From JACCZZ01 sp044227805 (GTDB taxonomy: Bacteria > Bacteroidota > Bacteroidia > Chitinophagales > UBA10324), in NCBI GenBank assembly GCA_044227805.1, contig JBGAWA010000001.1, forward strand, positions 62,001 through 126,000: DNA of 64,000 nt. Reading direction: 5' to 3'. A program made the position numbers and the translations under genes. The notes below the pieces were generated by a model that did not search any database, was not told the DNA's origin, and saw only the letters and a list, made by a program, of their open reading frames with translations. Below, piece by piece: positions 35,537 through 45,945 of this stretch (the stretch's first letter is position 1; each line of letters begins with the position of its first letter).

Positions 35537-37733
35537 ATGGTTCAGCATTTACTGTTATTTTACCAACCATTTCCAATACCAAATTCAAAAACGCCAGCAG
35601 TGAAAAGTGAAATCATTCTACTTGCCTTCGTTTTTCAGTGCATCTCCTTCCTACTGATTGCAGGTGATAAACAGCCGGTATTTTTTCTTAACGATTCGCT
35701 TTTGCATCAGGCAACACCCTTCAGAAATTCATACTTAGAAATTGTCCACAACTGGAGATATAAAAGCGACAGTTCGGGTGCACAGGCTGCCGATTTTGCA
35801 AGCCCTGATTTTGATGACAGTTTATGGGAACCCGTAAATTCAACATTACCTATTGACAGTTTGCCGGCAAGCGGATGGCGAGGCAGCGGATGGTTCCGGC
35901 TGCGCCTTGTAATTGATTCTCAGTTATTGAATAAGGCACTTGTGATAAACCTGATACACTATGGTGCATCAGACCTTTATGTTGATGGAAAACTTTTGTA
36001 CAGCTTCGGACATGTCGGCACTTCCGTTGCGGATGAACAAGGTTATTCTTCCTTCACTCAAGCACCGGGAAGTGTGGTATTTAACCAATGTGAGCATGTT
36101 ATTGCAGTCCACTATTCCGGTTTCTGCATCCTTCATCACCGGCCACCGATTAAACGTGAACTGGGTTTTTCACTGGCTATCGGAGATCCCGATCTTGTAA
36201 ACAGGCAACTTATCAGGGCAACGCGTTTTTCAAACCGGAGGCATTAAAGGTTATTGCCGTACCCTTCATATTTGCATTGATTCATTTTATTTTATTCCTG
36301 TTCTACCGCAGGGAGAAAAAGCAACTTCATTTTTCTCTTTTGCTCGTTATTGTTTAACGAGAACAGAATCGTTCGCCAGTCGTGATGCTGAACTGTCACT
36401 TATCGTTGTGAAGATCGATGATAATCTCTACCTGGCGCTGATGCCGGTTACAGGTATCCTGTCTGCGGTATTCTCTTCCGGCAAGGTGATACCGTTTCAG
36501 TTTTATAATTTCCTGGTGGTGGCCATAGTAGTGGCCATAATTTCCTGGTATTCTTCGGTTTTGCCCGGTTTCACTTCGTGGCTCTTCCGTTGTCAACAGG
36601 CAGAAATGCTCAGACGGTAGCAGTGTCCATCCGGCAAGGCATGCAGGGAGCATGGATCATCGGCACCGGCTTCGGCGTTTTTGCGAGCGTCCAGCACCTG
36701 CTCGCGGAGGCATACTTCAACCGGCAATTTTTCACTGTTGCAGCTTCCGGTACCGTTGACCCATTCAACTCAGGTATTACCCGCATTGTTGTCGATGTCT
36801 GTATCTCTCCATGCGCATTGCAGGAACGCACCGGACGCTTGAATCGCAGATGAAAAAAACGATGGAGCTGGAGATTGAAAATGCCCGTAAAGAAGCCGAA
36901 CTGAAAAAAGCGGTGGAATTGCAAGAAGCCTATCATGCCCTGGAAAACGCGCATCGCACATTAAAAGAGACACAGGCGCAGCTGATTCATTCGGAAAAGA
37001 TGGCATCACTCGGTGAGCTGACAGCCGGCATCGCCCATGAAATTCAAAATCCGCTGAACTTCGTCAATAATTTTTCTGAAGTAAACAAAGAACTGATTGG
37101 CGAGATGAGGCAGGAAATTGAACAGGAACACTATGAAGAAGTAAAAGCCATTTCAAAAGACATTGAAGAAAACGAAGAAAAAATCAACCTGCATGGCAAA
37201 CGTGCCGCCGCCATCGTAAAAGGGATGCTGCAACATTCACGAGGCAGCAGCGGCGTGAAAGAGTTGACCGATATAAATGCTTTGTGCGATGAATTCCTGC
37301 GATTAAGTTATCATGGATTACGGGCGAAAGACAAGTCATTCAACGTGACGATGAAAACAGAATTTGACGAGTCAATCGGCAGTAGCAATATCAATCCACA
37401 GGATATCGGACGGGTGATCCTCAACCTGCTCACCAACGCTTTTTACGCGGTAAATGAAAAAAGAAATCAGGCATTGAAAATTATGAACCTACCGTCACGG
37501 TGAGCACGAGGAAGAAAGGTGACAAAACAGTCATCTCCGTTACGGATAACGGCAATGGGATTCCGCAGAAAATTGCCGACAAGATTTTTCAACCGTTTTT
37601 TACGACGAAGCCTTCCGGGCAGGGTACCGGACTGGGGCTTATCATTCGACATCATCACCAAAGGTCATGGCGGTGAATTGATTATTTGAAACAAAGGAAA
37701 ATGAGCTTTACACGGTTTACGATAACCTTGTAA
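35537..37733 (+). pseudogene. Degenerate sensor histidine kinase (jelly-roll sensor, 7TM, HisKA/HATPase)
   Basis: A complete kinase can be read across several frames. An N-terminal sensory part at 35600-36230 (DDSLWEPVNSTLPID, GSGWFRLRLVID, ASDLYVDGKLLYSFG) resembles a galactose-binding-like domain, followed in another frame by membrane segments (VIAVPFIFALIHFILFLFYR and FYNFLVVAIVVAIISW). From 36811 a coiled coil leads to the H-box SLGELTAGIAHEIQNPLNFV, the N-box VILNLLTNAFYAV, then, after a frameshift at ~37480, DNGNGIPQKIADKIFQPFFTT, and after another, SFDIITKGHGGELII and RFTITL to the final stop. At least five breaks are present, so the gene is dead as a full-length kinase; the 36811-37503 stretch alone is open. 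Confidence 0.8.
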
Positions 37734-37759
37734 TTTTAATAGCTGCTAAAGTCATTCGT

Positions 37760-39123
37760 ATGTCCCCAACTCTTGCATCTCTGCTGGTCAGTTTGCTCAT
37801 GTCGCAACGGCTTCGAAAGTATGCAAGTGCCAACAACAAGAAAGGTTGGGAATTTTTATTTACGGTCAACCTCTTTTTTTCATCGATTTTGTTCTTGACG
37901 CAGTTCGCCTTCCACTCTCCCATGTTCTTCAGGCTGGTTTGGGACGTATTGCTCGTCTCTATCAGTCACCTTTATGCTGAAAAAGGAGCTTCGTCCATTA
38001 GAGATGTTTACTTGGGCGTTTATTCCGTTTATCGCGGTGTTGGTGGCAGGCCACCTCGCCGAATTAATAAGCGTTGATTTCTACAATGAATGGATCACCT
38101 ATTTTACCAATGTAAGGACGCTCATGCTGATCTGGATGGCTGCCATTTTATTCAGCCAAAACCGACAGCAAAAGCGCTGGAAAAAGAACGCATCAGGAGA
38201 CAAAAAAAGATGAACTGAACAGGGCAATTGCCTTGCGAAAGGTGGAGCTGGAAGGGTTGGTTGCGGAGCGTACGCTGGAACTGACCGGGCAGAAAGAAGA
38301 GTTACAACGAACGCTGACGGAGTTACGCAGCAGCAAAATCAATTGATACAATCGGAGAAGATGGCTGCTAGTGAGCTCACCGCCGGCATCGCACATGAAA
38401 TACAAAACCCTTTAAACTTCGTGAACTAATTTTTCGGAAGTGAGCAATGAGTTACTCGCCGAAATGAGAACCGAGCTGACCAATGGCCATACCAAAGAAG
38501 CTATGGCGCTTGCTGCTGATGTGGGTCAAAATCTTGAAAAAATCATTCATCATGGTAAGCGTGCCGACGCCATTGTAAAGGGAATGCCGCAACATTCGCG
38601 CGCCAGCACCGGTAAGAAAGAACTGACGGATATCACCGTGCTGGCTTGATGAATACCCCCGCAGACTCGCTTACCACGGCCTGAGGGCGAAAGACAAGTC
38701 CTTCAATGCCACCCTGAAATCAGACTTCGACCCGTCGCTTGGGAAAATAAATGTCATTCCGCAAGACATCGGCCGTGTTATTCTCAATTTGCTGACCAAT
38801 GCATTTTATGCCGTGATGGAAAAAAAGAAAATGACCGGCAACCAATCGCCTGTATCGGCGTATGAACCCTCCGTCTCGGTCACAACCAGAAAAGCAGGTG
38901 GCAAAGCGGAGATCAGCATCAGCGATAATGGCAATGGAATTCCAAAACAGGCAATGGATAAAATATTTCAACCATTCTTTACCACCAAGCCAACCGGCCA
39001 GGGAACAGGGTTAGGACTTTCCATTTCCTACGACATTATCACGAAAGGCCATGGCGGCGAACTGACTGTGCATACCGAGGAAGGAGCGGAACGACCTTTA
39101 CTATTACTTTACCAGCCTCATAA
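37760..39123 (+). pseudogene. Second degenerate sensor histidine kinase
   Basis: Membrane segments (FLFTVNLFFSSILFLTQFAF, then in another frame TWAFIPFIAVLVAGHLAELI and TLMLIWMAAILF) are followed by a coiled coil (ELEGLVAERTLELTGQKEEL), the H-box ELTAGIAHEIQNPLNFVN with a TAA right after it at ~38427, then KIIHHGKRADAIVKGMPQHSR, VILNLLTNAFYAVMEKKK and DNGNGIPKQAMDKIFQPFFTT. A single missing G near 39089 shifts the end; in the correct frame it reads GTTFTITLPAS to a stop at 39123. Breaks near 37965, 38170, 38330, 38427, 38648 and 39089 make it a pseudogene. Strongly similar to the preceding kinase in its catalytic half. Confidence 0.8.
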
Positions 39124-39138
39124 AATAAAAACTACGTG

Positions 39139-39510
39139 ATGAAAATACTGGTGGTTGATGATGAGCATGATATTCAATTGCTCTTTGAACAGCGTTTCAG
39201 AAAAGAAATTCGGGAACACCAAATGGAGTTCGCTTTCAGCTTTTCAGGTGAAGAGGCATTGTCTTATCTTCATCAGCATCATCATGAAGCTGTACTCATT
39301 CTTTCAGATATAAACATGCCGGGCATGAGCGGCCTTGAGTTGCTGAAGCATATCAAGCAGGAGTATGCAACCCCCCCTCCCGTGGTGATGATCATTACCG
39401 CATACGGTGACGAGGAAAACTACAAACGGGCTAAATCAGCGGATGATTTTCTCACCAAGCCACTCGACTTCACTGCATTAAAGCAAAAACTGAAATCCAG
39501 AATCCTATGA
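39139..39510 (+). CDS. Single-domain response regulator (CheY-like)
   Basis: A 123-residue receiver domain with no output domain: VVDDEHD acidic pocket, phosphoacceptor Asp in ILSDINMPGMSG, MIITAYGD with the switch Thr, and Lys in FLTKPLDF. It is the only unbroken gene in the decayed signalling cluster. RAKSADDFL seems one or two residues shorter than the usual GADDFL turn, which may reflect early damage. The last codons overlap the ATG of the next gene by four bases (ATGA), so the two were translationally coupled. Its kinase partners upstream are broken. Confidence 0.82.
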   Translation: MKILVVDDEHDIQLLFEQRFRKEIREHQMEFAFSFSGEEALSYLHQHHHEAVLILSDINMPGMSGLELLKHIKQEYATPPPVVMIITAYGDEENYKRAKSADDFLTKPLDFTALKQKLKSRIL

Positions 39511-40540
39511 CAAAAATCTTTGGTAGCCGATGATGAAGCGGACCTGGAGGTACTCATCAAGCAGAAGTTCCGCCAGAAAATAAGAGAGAAAAAATATGAG
39601 TTTGTATTTGCCATCAACGGCAAAGATGCACTGATCAAAATTCAGCAACATCCTGATGTGGCTATCATCCTGCTCGACATCAATATGCCTGAAATGGACG
39701 GGCTGACGCTGCTCTCCAGGATTAGTGAGGATTCACCGCTGATAAAAGCCGTCATGGTTTCCGCTTATGGCGATATGGACAACATCCGCACCGCCATCAA
39801 CCGAGGCGCATTTGACTTTGTGACCAAACCCGTCAATTTTGAAGACCTTGAACTGACCATGGAGAAAACTATTCAGCATGTGGATCAGATCAGGAAAACA
39901 CTGGAAGCGATTAAGGAAAAAAATATCCTTAAAATGTATGTGGACGAAAATGTGCTGAAATTCATGGGGAGCATCGAATACGAAGTATCGCTCATGGCCA
40001 ATGAAACGGTAGAAGCAACAGTTGCTTTCGTGGATATCTGCAGCTTCACTTCCATTAGTGAGAAGGAGACACCGGATGTGGTGGTGTCGCTGCTAAACCG
40101 TTACTTCGATCTGATGGCCAAAGAAATTATAGCGCAGAACGGCATCATTGATAAATTTATCGGTGACTGTGTGATGGCTGTTTTCAAAGGCGCCTACCAC
40201 TTAGACCGTGCGATTGATGCCTGTCTCTCCATACGCGATAAAGATAGAGGCCTTACCGGTTGCCGGTAATAATTTTGCGCCAAAGGTCTCCATTGGTATC
40301 AACAGTGGTGAAATGATTTCAGGCAACATTGGATCCGCCACGATAAAAAGGCTGGACTATACTGTGATCGGCGATGCGGTCAATACAGCGCAAAGACTGC
40401 AGTCGGCGGCAAGAGTAGGACAGATTTTAATTAATGAAGCCTGTTATGAAAGTGAAACAATCTTTTAATGCAAATTGATCGGACCCGTGCAGCTCAAAAA
40501 TAAATCGCAACCTGTGGTTGTGTATGAAGTGCTTAACTGA
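39507..40540 (+). pseudogene. Degenerate response regulator / class III nucleotide cyclase
   Basis: A receiver domain (VADDEADLEVLIKQKF, ILLDINMPEMDG, FVTKPVNF) fused to an adenylate/guanylate cyclase catalytic domain (VAFVDICSFTSISEKE, NGIIDKFIGDCVMAVF, then VSIGINSGEMISGNIGS and DYTVIGDAVNTAQRL). Three lesions: an extra T in the eighth-to-twelfth base region after the ATG (ATCTTTGGTAGCC; one T fewer gives MTKILVADDEA), an extra G at ~40245 separating the two halves of the cyclase, and an in-frame TAA at 40466-40468 before the normal ending IGPVQLKNKSQPVVVYEVLN. An internal start could still give a receiver plus half cyclase, without activity. Confidence 0.82.
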
Positions 40541-40555
40541 AAAGCGTACAATAAA

Positions 40556-40707
40556 CCCGGATTTTTCAGTGGAAAAATCCCGCTTCGCTGCGACTCAGAA
40601 CTGCTAAGGGTTTGCTCAATTTGTCAAGAAATGAAAATGTTTCACAAACCCTAAGCAGTTCTACGTCGGGGTTAAACCCGTTGCCGCTTTGAACTGCAAA
40701 ATGTGGG
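40556..40707 (+). repeat. 152-bp MITE-like element, copy E
   Basis: Full-length copy between two convergent cyclase genes. Flanks are ATAAA (40551-40555) and ATTAA (40708-40712), the only copy without a TTCAA or TTGAA pair; they differ from each other at one base. Confidence 0.83.
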
Positions 40708-40758
40708 ATTAATTGGCATTACTGCTCAGCCACTCGCCTGTAATCAGCAGGTGAACGC

Positions 40759-41853
40759 TCATTGCTTCTTACCCAACACTTCATATAACTGTAGCATCTC
40801 CTTCTTCCCTTTAACTGTCACCGGCTCCCATTGTTTCAATTCAAAAAGTTCACTGACATGATCCCGGGTTGACTGGTTGATGAGTATTGAATCGGGGAAA
40901 TCCTTTGTCAGGCTTTCGATACGCTTTGCAATATTCACCGTATCACCGGTAATGGAATATTCAATCCTGTAGTCGGAGCCAAGATTTCCGGCCACCACAA
41001 GACCTGTGTTGATGCCGATGCCGATATGTATTTTCTGTTTAATTTTTCCTTTCACCGATTCATTGATTGCCTCAAGCCCTTTCACCATATCAAGCGCGCA
41101 GTACACGGCATTGCTGTGATTTTCCGGATACGTCAGCGGCGCGCCAAAGCTGGCAAAAATTTCGTCGCCTATATATTGATTCACATAACCATTATGACGC
41201 ATGACAGACTGCGACATAACCGTATAAAAATCATTCAGGAGTTTCACCACTTCCGTCGGGATCAGTTCGCTGCTGATCTCCGTAAAATTGCGGATATCAC
41301 AAAACAAAGCAGAGACTTCAATCAACTCACCCTGGAAGATACCTGCTTCATCGGCTGCGGATAAGGTTCGTTCAATCACCGGTTCAGGCACATACTTCCT
41401 GAACAGGCGAAGTGTCTTTTCCATCTCATTCAGGCGAAGATTCAGGTTGCTCAGCAGTTCTTTATTCTTTTGCTGAAGCTTGTACAAGTTGATCGCATTA
41501 TCAATAGTCATGTGCAGTTCATTCTCATCCCACGGCTTGGTGATGTAACGGAAGATACGCCCTGTATTGATGGCCTGCACGATGGCTTCTATATCGCTGA
41601 AACCGGTGAGAATCATGCGTATAGAATCCGGAAATTCAGGTAATATTTTTTCAAGAAACTGAACACCCGTCATTTCCGGCATACGCTGATCCGTAATAAT
41701 AATGGGAATCCAGTTTTGCCGCAACAACTGAATGGCTTCCATGGCAGACTTGGCGGTAAACACCTGGTAATAATGGCGGAAGGTGGCACGGAAAGAAGTG
41801 AGGTTATGTTCCTCATCATCAACATAGAGCACGCTGAATTTAGAACTGTCCAT
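40759..41853 (-). CDS. Response regulator with adenylate/guanylate cyclase output domain
   Basis: A 364-residue two-domain protein. The receiver (1-125) has YVDDEEHN, phosphoacceptor Asp55 in IIITDQRMPEMTG, and YITKPWDE. After a coiled coil (KLQQKNKELLSNLNLRLNEMEKTL) comes a class III nucleotide cyclase domain (~180-350): VSALFCDIRNFTEIS with the first metal Asp, GYVNQYIGDEIFASFG with the second, and YSITGDTVNIAKRIE. It would convert ATP (or GTP) into a cyclic nucleotide when phosphorylated. It lies 29 bases downstream of the propeller kinase on the same strand, its probable activator. Intact counterpart of the broken cyclase gene on the opposite strand. Confidence 0.92.
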   Translation of the reverse strand: MDSSKFSVLYVDDEEHNLTSFRATFRHYYQVFTAKSAMEAIQLLRQNWIPIIITDQRMPEMTGVQFLEKILPEFPDSIRMILTGFSDIEAIVQAINTGRIFRYITKPWDENELHMTIDNAINLYKLQQKNKELLSNLNLRLNEMEKTLRLFRKYVPEPVIERTLSAADEAGIFQGELIEVSALFCDIRNFTEISSELIPTEVVKLLNDFYTVMSQSVMRHNGYVNQYIGDEIFASFGAPLTYPENHSNAVYCALDMVKGLEAINESVKGKIKQKIHIGIGINTGLVVAGNLGSDYRIEYSITGDTVNIAKRIESLTKDFPDSILINQSTRDHVSELFELKQWEPVTVKGKKEMLQLYEVLGKKQ

Positions 41854-41882
41854 ATATGCGGTTAATTATGTATTGAAGATAT

Positions 41883-44800
41883 CTATTTATTCTGCTGAAG
41901 CGGTAGAAGAATAATGAATTCCGTGCCTGCTCCCGGTTCACTTTTCACCTCAATTTTTCCATCGTGCTTTTCAATGATACCATAGCTGATTGATAAGCCA
42001 AGTCCTGTTCCTTCGCCGACTTGTTTGGTCGTGAAGAACGGATCAAATATGTGCTGCTTGATTTCATCAGTCATCCCCTTTCCGGTGTCTTTAATCGAAA
42101 CAATTACCTGATTATTGCTGACACGTGTTGCAATAGTAATTTTTCCCTGCGCGGGAATAGCCTGTATGGCATTATTGAGAATATTGAGGAACACCTGGTT
42201 TAACTGTCCGGGATAACATTCAACAAGTGGTAAATCACCGTATGATTTTACAATTTCGATGCGACCCTTTGTTTTATTTTGCAGGATCGTAAGTGTGGAA
42301 TCGAGCGCATCGTTCAACTGTGTCATTTTCAATTCACTCTCATCTGTGCGGGAGAAATTACGCAGTCCCTTAACGATTTCTGTAGTCCGCCTGGCTCCTT
42401 CATCAATTCCCGAAAGCAGCTTTCCAATTTCATCCACAATCAGCTTCAGGTCAGCATGCTCCCTGAGCTTAATTAATGGCTGCATGGCCTCATCATTCCT
42501 TTTTTGATCAATTACCGCATCATACTTGTTGATCAGGTCAAGCAGTTCGCCGATATCATTTCGCAATGGCGTTACATTGCCTGAAATAAAATTGATAGGG
42601 TTATTCAATTCATGGGCAATGCCGGCCGTTAACTGTCCAAGTGATGCCATCTTTTCTGACTGCACCAGGTGTGATTGCGCCTGCTTGAGGTCATCCAGCG
42701 TTTTCTCCAATTCTGCCGATTTATTTTCGACCTTCTGCTTCTCCAGCTCAATCACTTCTTTCTGATGCAGCACCTGGCTGGTACGTTCCTTCACCGTTGA
42801 TTCCAGCCTCAGCTTTGCTTCTTTATACCTCCAGACATTGATCCTCACAATGGCTACTATAGCGAGATACCCAAGCAGAATATAAGTCAGGTAGGCCCAC
42901 CATGTCCTGTACCACGGCGGAAGGATCACAAATTCAAAAACAGATTCACTGCTTTCAATACCATACAGGTTACGCGACTTCACCTTAAACTTATATTCCC
43001 CTTCATGCAGGTTGGTGAACTCTTTCTGTGTGGCATTGCTCCATTCAGACCAGTTAGTGTTTCTGCCTTCCAGGATAAAAGAATATTCCGGAGACTCTTT
43101 GGCATTATAGGTGGCTGCTGAAAAACGAAAGGCGATATCATTCAATTCATAAGGTATCCTGATGGCAGGCACGTGCGGAGGGGCATTTGTAAAATATCCT
43201 GCCGTATTGGTGAAACTGCCGAAAAATATTGTTGAATCACCATTAAGTTTTACTGAACGGATAAAACAATTGAAATCAAGCGGCTGGCCGGAATCATGTG
43301 CCGGGTTGTAAACAAAAATGCCTTTCTCGCTTCCGATCCAAATGTAATTTCGCGCATCGCAGAATATACTCCAGACACCTGCTACCGGAAGCCTCGCCAG
43401 CGGAACGGTATCCCAAGTTACCGTTCCGTTCATGTATCTGACAATACCTGTACGTTTTTCAGAATGAACAAGGATATTTCCTCTGCGATCTTCACTGATG
43501 ACGCTCGCTTCCCTTGTATGCGCGGCGAGCAATTTGCCAAATGAACTGTCCTGGGAGATCTGCTTTAGTTTTTCATTATAAGAATAAGTGCCTTTCCAGG
43601 TTCCGAAATATATTTTATTCCTGACCTTAGAAACCTCCAACACCACTAACTCATCTCTCCATCCATGCGACTTGTCTAATGCAATTACTTCTGGATTCAG
43701 GTTGATGGTGCCTTGAAAGTTAATCAGGAAGCCACATCCATATCCTCCTGCCCACAGCCTTCCAACGGAATCGAACTGTAATGTCTTAATGTCCGATGTT
43801 ATTCCGTTAATCATACCCATCAACTTCCAGGCCTGCCCATTTGGTTGCTGCATGATGCCAATGCCATCTTCCAGTCCGAGAAATACATATTCAGCGTGGA
43901 GGGTATCATGTAAAATACATGAAACTCCTTTCGACAAAATATTTTTGAAATGTTTTCCGTCATAAACGAGCAGGCTGTCACCACAGCCAACCCAGATACC
44001 ATCAGGCATCTGTTTCACCACCCACACCTTGCCAGAAATCTCTCCCAAGCGTGATACCCGGATAAAATCTTCATTCAGACTGGCCTGGTAGAAACCATTG
44101 GTAGTTCCTGCATACAACATGTCGTTAACCCGGCAGATTGCCAGCACGGTGCCGTCAAGTCCATTGGAATAATCAATAAACGACACGCTGGCGGGATACT
44201 CAATCCTGCTTAGTCCGCTGGAAAGGGCAGCCCAGATGCCATGGTGCTTATCTTCAAAAAGTCCATTCACCTGGTTATCGTTCAGTCCTGATATTTTATT
44301 CACTTTTTTAAGCAGTGATCCGCTTTCGCTGATAAAGAAAACACCTTCCGTTTCTGTTGCCAGCGCAACAGGGCCTGCACTCAGCCTGATGGCTGCATTG
44401 ATCCTGATATGGATAGGCGATCCGATGGATAAAGCAACCGACAACATTTTTCCTTTCGCGTCAAACAGGAAAACGCCCTTATCGGCCGTAACTACCATCA
44501 ATTTATTCTCACCACTCTTTTTATCTTTTATCCTGAACATTGTTACGATGTCGGGATTGCCCGGTATAGAAAATGGCCATGTCAATATTTTTCCTTTCAC
44601 GATATGATAAATACCCTTATCCGTTTGGAAACAGAGTTCATCATCAAGCAGCCAACTTGCGCGAAAATCTCCCGGAAGTTCCAGCTTACTGATACGGTGC
44701 TGATCATACAGCAACAGGAAATTTTTGGCAATGAAGTAAACGGTATCGTGGACGACGTCAGTTTTCAGAACTTCAAAGCTGGAATCCTTTGAGGCTAACA

Positions 44801-45179
44801 ACTCCTTCAGCGGATAAAATACTGTTTGCCCAACGGCATCCGCACCCAGGTATCCAAAGTTGTCCTTGCCACCGAGAAAGATCCTGCCTTTTGTATCCAT
44901 CACAAGGTTTTCAGAGCCAAGGTAAAGAGCGTCTTCATTCTCTATTCCCCCCCATTGAGTGCCATCAAATTCCATGAGTGCGCTGCTATTTGCGACATAA
45001 ATAATACCGCGTTGGTCCTCTATAACATCCCAATTCTGAGGGCTGGAGCCATATACAAAATCCTGATAGTCCTCCAGTGGAAAATTCCTGATGAAAAGAT
45101 TACCGGGTTGCGCGAAAAGAGGGACGGCTGTCAACAGGATAAGTAAGAGCATCAACACCGTCTTGCCCGGATAAATCAT
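41883..45179 (-). CDS. Two-component sensor kinase with beta-propeller and Y_Y_Y sensor domain
   Basis: A 1098-residue sensor histidine kinase. A signal peptide (1-24) is followed by a periplasmic double beta-propeller of two-component-regulator propeller repeats (~30-680; e.g. GLNDNQVNGLFEDKHHGIWAALSSGLSRI), a Y_Y_Y domain (~690-760; FTNLHEGEYKFKVKSRNLYG), one membrane helix (~770-792), a coiled coil, HisKA with the phospho-His856 in LTAGIAHELNNPINFI, and HATPase_c (LNILNNAIQAI, DPFFTTKQVGEGTGLGLSI). It ends after the ATPase, lacking the receiver and HTH of SusR-like hybrids, so it must signal to a separate regulator, most simply the cyclase fusion just downstream. Confidence 0.93.
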   Translation of the reverse strand: MIYPGKTVLMLLLILLTAVPLFAQPGNLFIRNFPLEDYQDFVYGSSPQNWDVIEDQRGIIYVANSSALMEFDGTQWGGIENEDALYLGSENLVMDTKGRIFLGGKDNFGYLGADAVGQTVFYPLKELLASKDSSFEVLKTDVVHDTVYFIAKNFLLLYDQHRISKLELPGDFRASWLLDDELCFQTDKGIYHIVKGKILTWPFSIPGNPDIVTMFRIKDKKSGENKLMVVTADKGVFLFDAKGKMLSVALSIGSPIHIRINAAIRLSAGPVALATETEGVFFISESGSLLKKVNKISGLNDNQVNGLFEDKHHGIWAALSSGLSRIEYPASVSFIDYSNGLDGTVLAICRVNDMLYAGTTNGFYQASLNEDFIRVSRLGEISGKVWVVKQMPDGIWVGCGDSLLVYDGKHFKNILSKGVSCILHDTLHAEYVFLGLEDGIGIMQQPNGQAWKLMGMINGITSDIKTLQFDSVGRLWAGGYGCGFLINFQGTINLNPEVIALDKSHGWRDELVVLEVSKVRNKIYFGTWKGTYSYNEKLKQISQDSSFGKLLAAHTREASVISEDRRGNILVHSEKRTGIVRYMNGTVTWDTVPLARLPVAGVWSIFCDARNYIWIGSEKGIFVYNPAHDSGQPLDFNCFIRSVKLNGDSTIFFGSFTNTAGYFTNAPPHVPAIRIPYELNDIAFRFSAATYNAKESPEYSFILEGRNTNWSEWSNATQKEFTNLHEGEYKFKVKSRNLYGIESSESVFEFVILPPWYRTWWAYLTYILLGYLAIVAIVRINVWRYKEAKLRLESTVKERTSQVLHQKEVIELEKQKVENKSAELEKTLDDLKQAQSHLVQSEKMASLGQLTAGIAHELNNPINFISGNVTPLRNDIGELLDLINKYDAVIDQKRNDEAMQPLIKLREHADLKLIVDEIGKLLSGIDEGARRTTEIVKGLRNFSRTDESELKMTQLNDALDSTLTILQNKTKGRIEIVKSYGDLPLVECYPGQLNQVFLNILNNAIQAIPAQGKITIATRVSNNQVIVSIKDTGKGMTDEIKQHIFDPFFTTKQVGEGTGLGLSISYGIIEKHDGKIEVKSEPGAGTEFIILLPLQQNK

Positions 45180-45248
45180 GCAACAGTTGAAATTAATACC
45201 TGATTAAATTAAAATATTTATTATTATCTTTCAGAAAACTTATCAACT

Positions 45249-45542
45249 ATGCCAAAAGGAATTATTAAGAAGGTAATCCTTACCAACGGCGGATCATCTG
45301 ATGTTGCTAATATAAGGAATACGGGAATATTAACGGTGCAGGATAACATAGACGATCCTGCCTGTCCTCCCCCACCTAACGAGATGTTGTTTGCCTCCAC
45401 AATTCCAGTTCAGGAATCACCCATAAAGCAATATTGGTTTAGGTACGTGAACCTTGGCGAAGGGAATGACGTGGCGGTAGTTTTTGCTGAAGTTGTTGAT
45501 ATGATTTTCAGACCGGCAGGTAATGCAAAACAACTGGATTGA
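45249..45542 (+). CDS. MPKGIIK-family small protein 1
   Basis: A 97-residue protein, first of three tandem paralogues that share the N-terminus MPKGIIK and little else at first sight. After a 30-residue variable segment comes TGILTVQDN, corresponding to GVLECTD and GTLECTD in the others, and later YWFRYVNLGEGNDVAVVFAE, corresponding to VDFEH...CVV and VRFKH...CGV. This member is longer, with an insertion containing CPPPP and a tail MIFRPAGNAKQLD. No signal peptide or membrane segment. Family not recognised. It starts 69 bases from the divergently transcribed propeller kinase. Confidence 0.7.
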   Translation: MPKGIIKKVILTNGGSSDVANIRNTGILTVQDNIDDPACPPPPNEMLFASTIPVQESPIKQYWFRYVNLGEGNDVAVVFAEVVDMIFRPAGNAKQLD

Positions 45543-45634
45543 AAAGAACCTTACGGAATTAGCTGAACCAATTAAGATCACTCAGGCCACAATTAAATGA
45601 GAGACCGGCAATTCATTCACTTAAATAAATTCCC

Positions 45635-45880
45635 ATGCCAAAAGGTATAATTAAAAGTATCAATTTAACAGACAGTTTTACCATTGCTGACAGCACTTAC
45701 TACTTCGGTGTCCTGGAATGTACCGATCCCGAAGGCGACAAAGAAAAACTCAAAAAAAACAAAAAATACGGGTGTGTTATTTTGTATAGTAATCCTATGG
45801 ATAAAGACTGTGTTGATTTCGAACATAAGAGACGGTCAGGTGATCACATTTGTGTTGTAACAGGCAAACGCATTTGTTAG
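45635..45880 (+). CDS. MPKGIIK-family small protein 2
   Basis: An 81-residue paralogue of its two neighbours: MPKGIIKSINLTD, YYFGVLECTDPEGDKEK, YGCVILYSN and VDFEHKRRSGDHICVV. The order of short beta-strand-like segments (KGIIK, FGVLE, YGCVILY, VDFEH, HICVV) is similar to a five-stranded OB/cold-shock-like barrel, in which KGxxK opens strand 1 and V-x-F-E strand 4. The aromatic RNA-binding motifs of true cold-shock proteins are absent. That fold is an inference. Rich in charged residues, presumably soluble. Confidence 0.72.
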   Translation: MPKGIIKSINLTDSFTIADSTYYFGVLECTDPEGDKEKLKKNKKYGCVILYSNPMDKDCVDFEHKRRSGDHICVVTGKRIC

Positions 45881-45945
45881 TAAGCATTTTTCTGCTGGAT
45901 GTGGAATATTGAATTCTCTCAATGCTAACCAATAAACGATGAACT

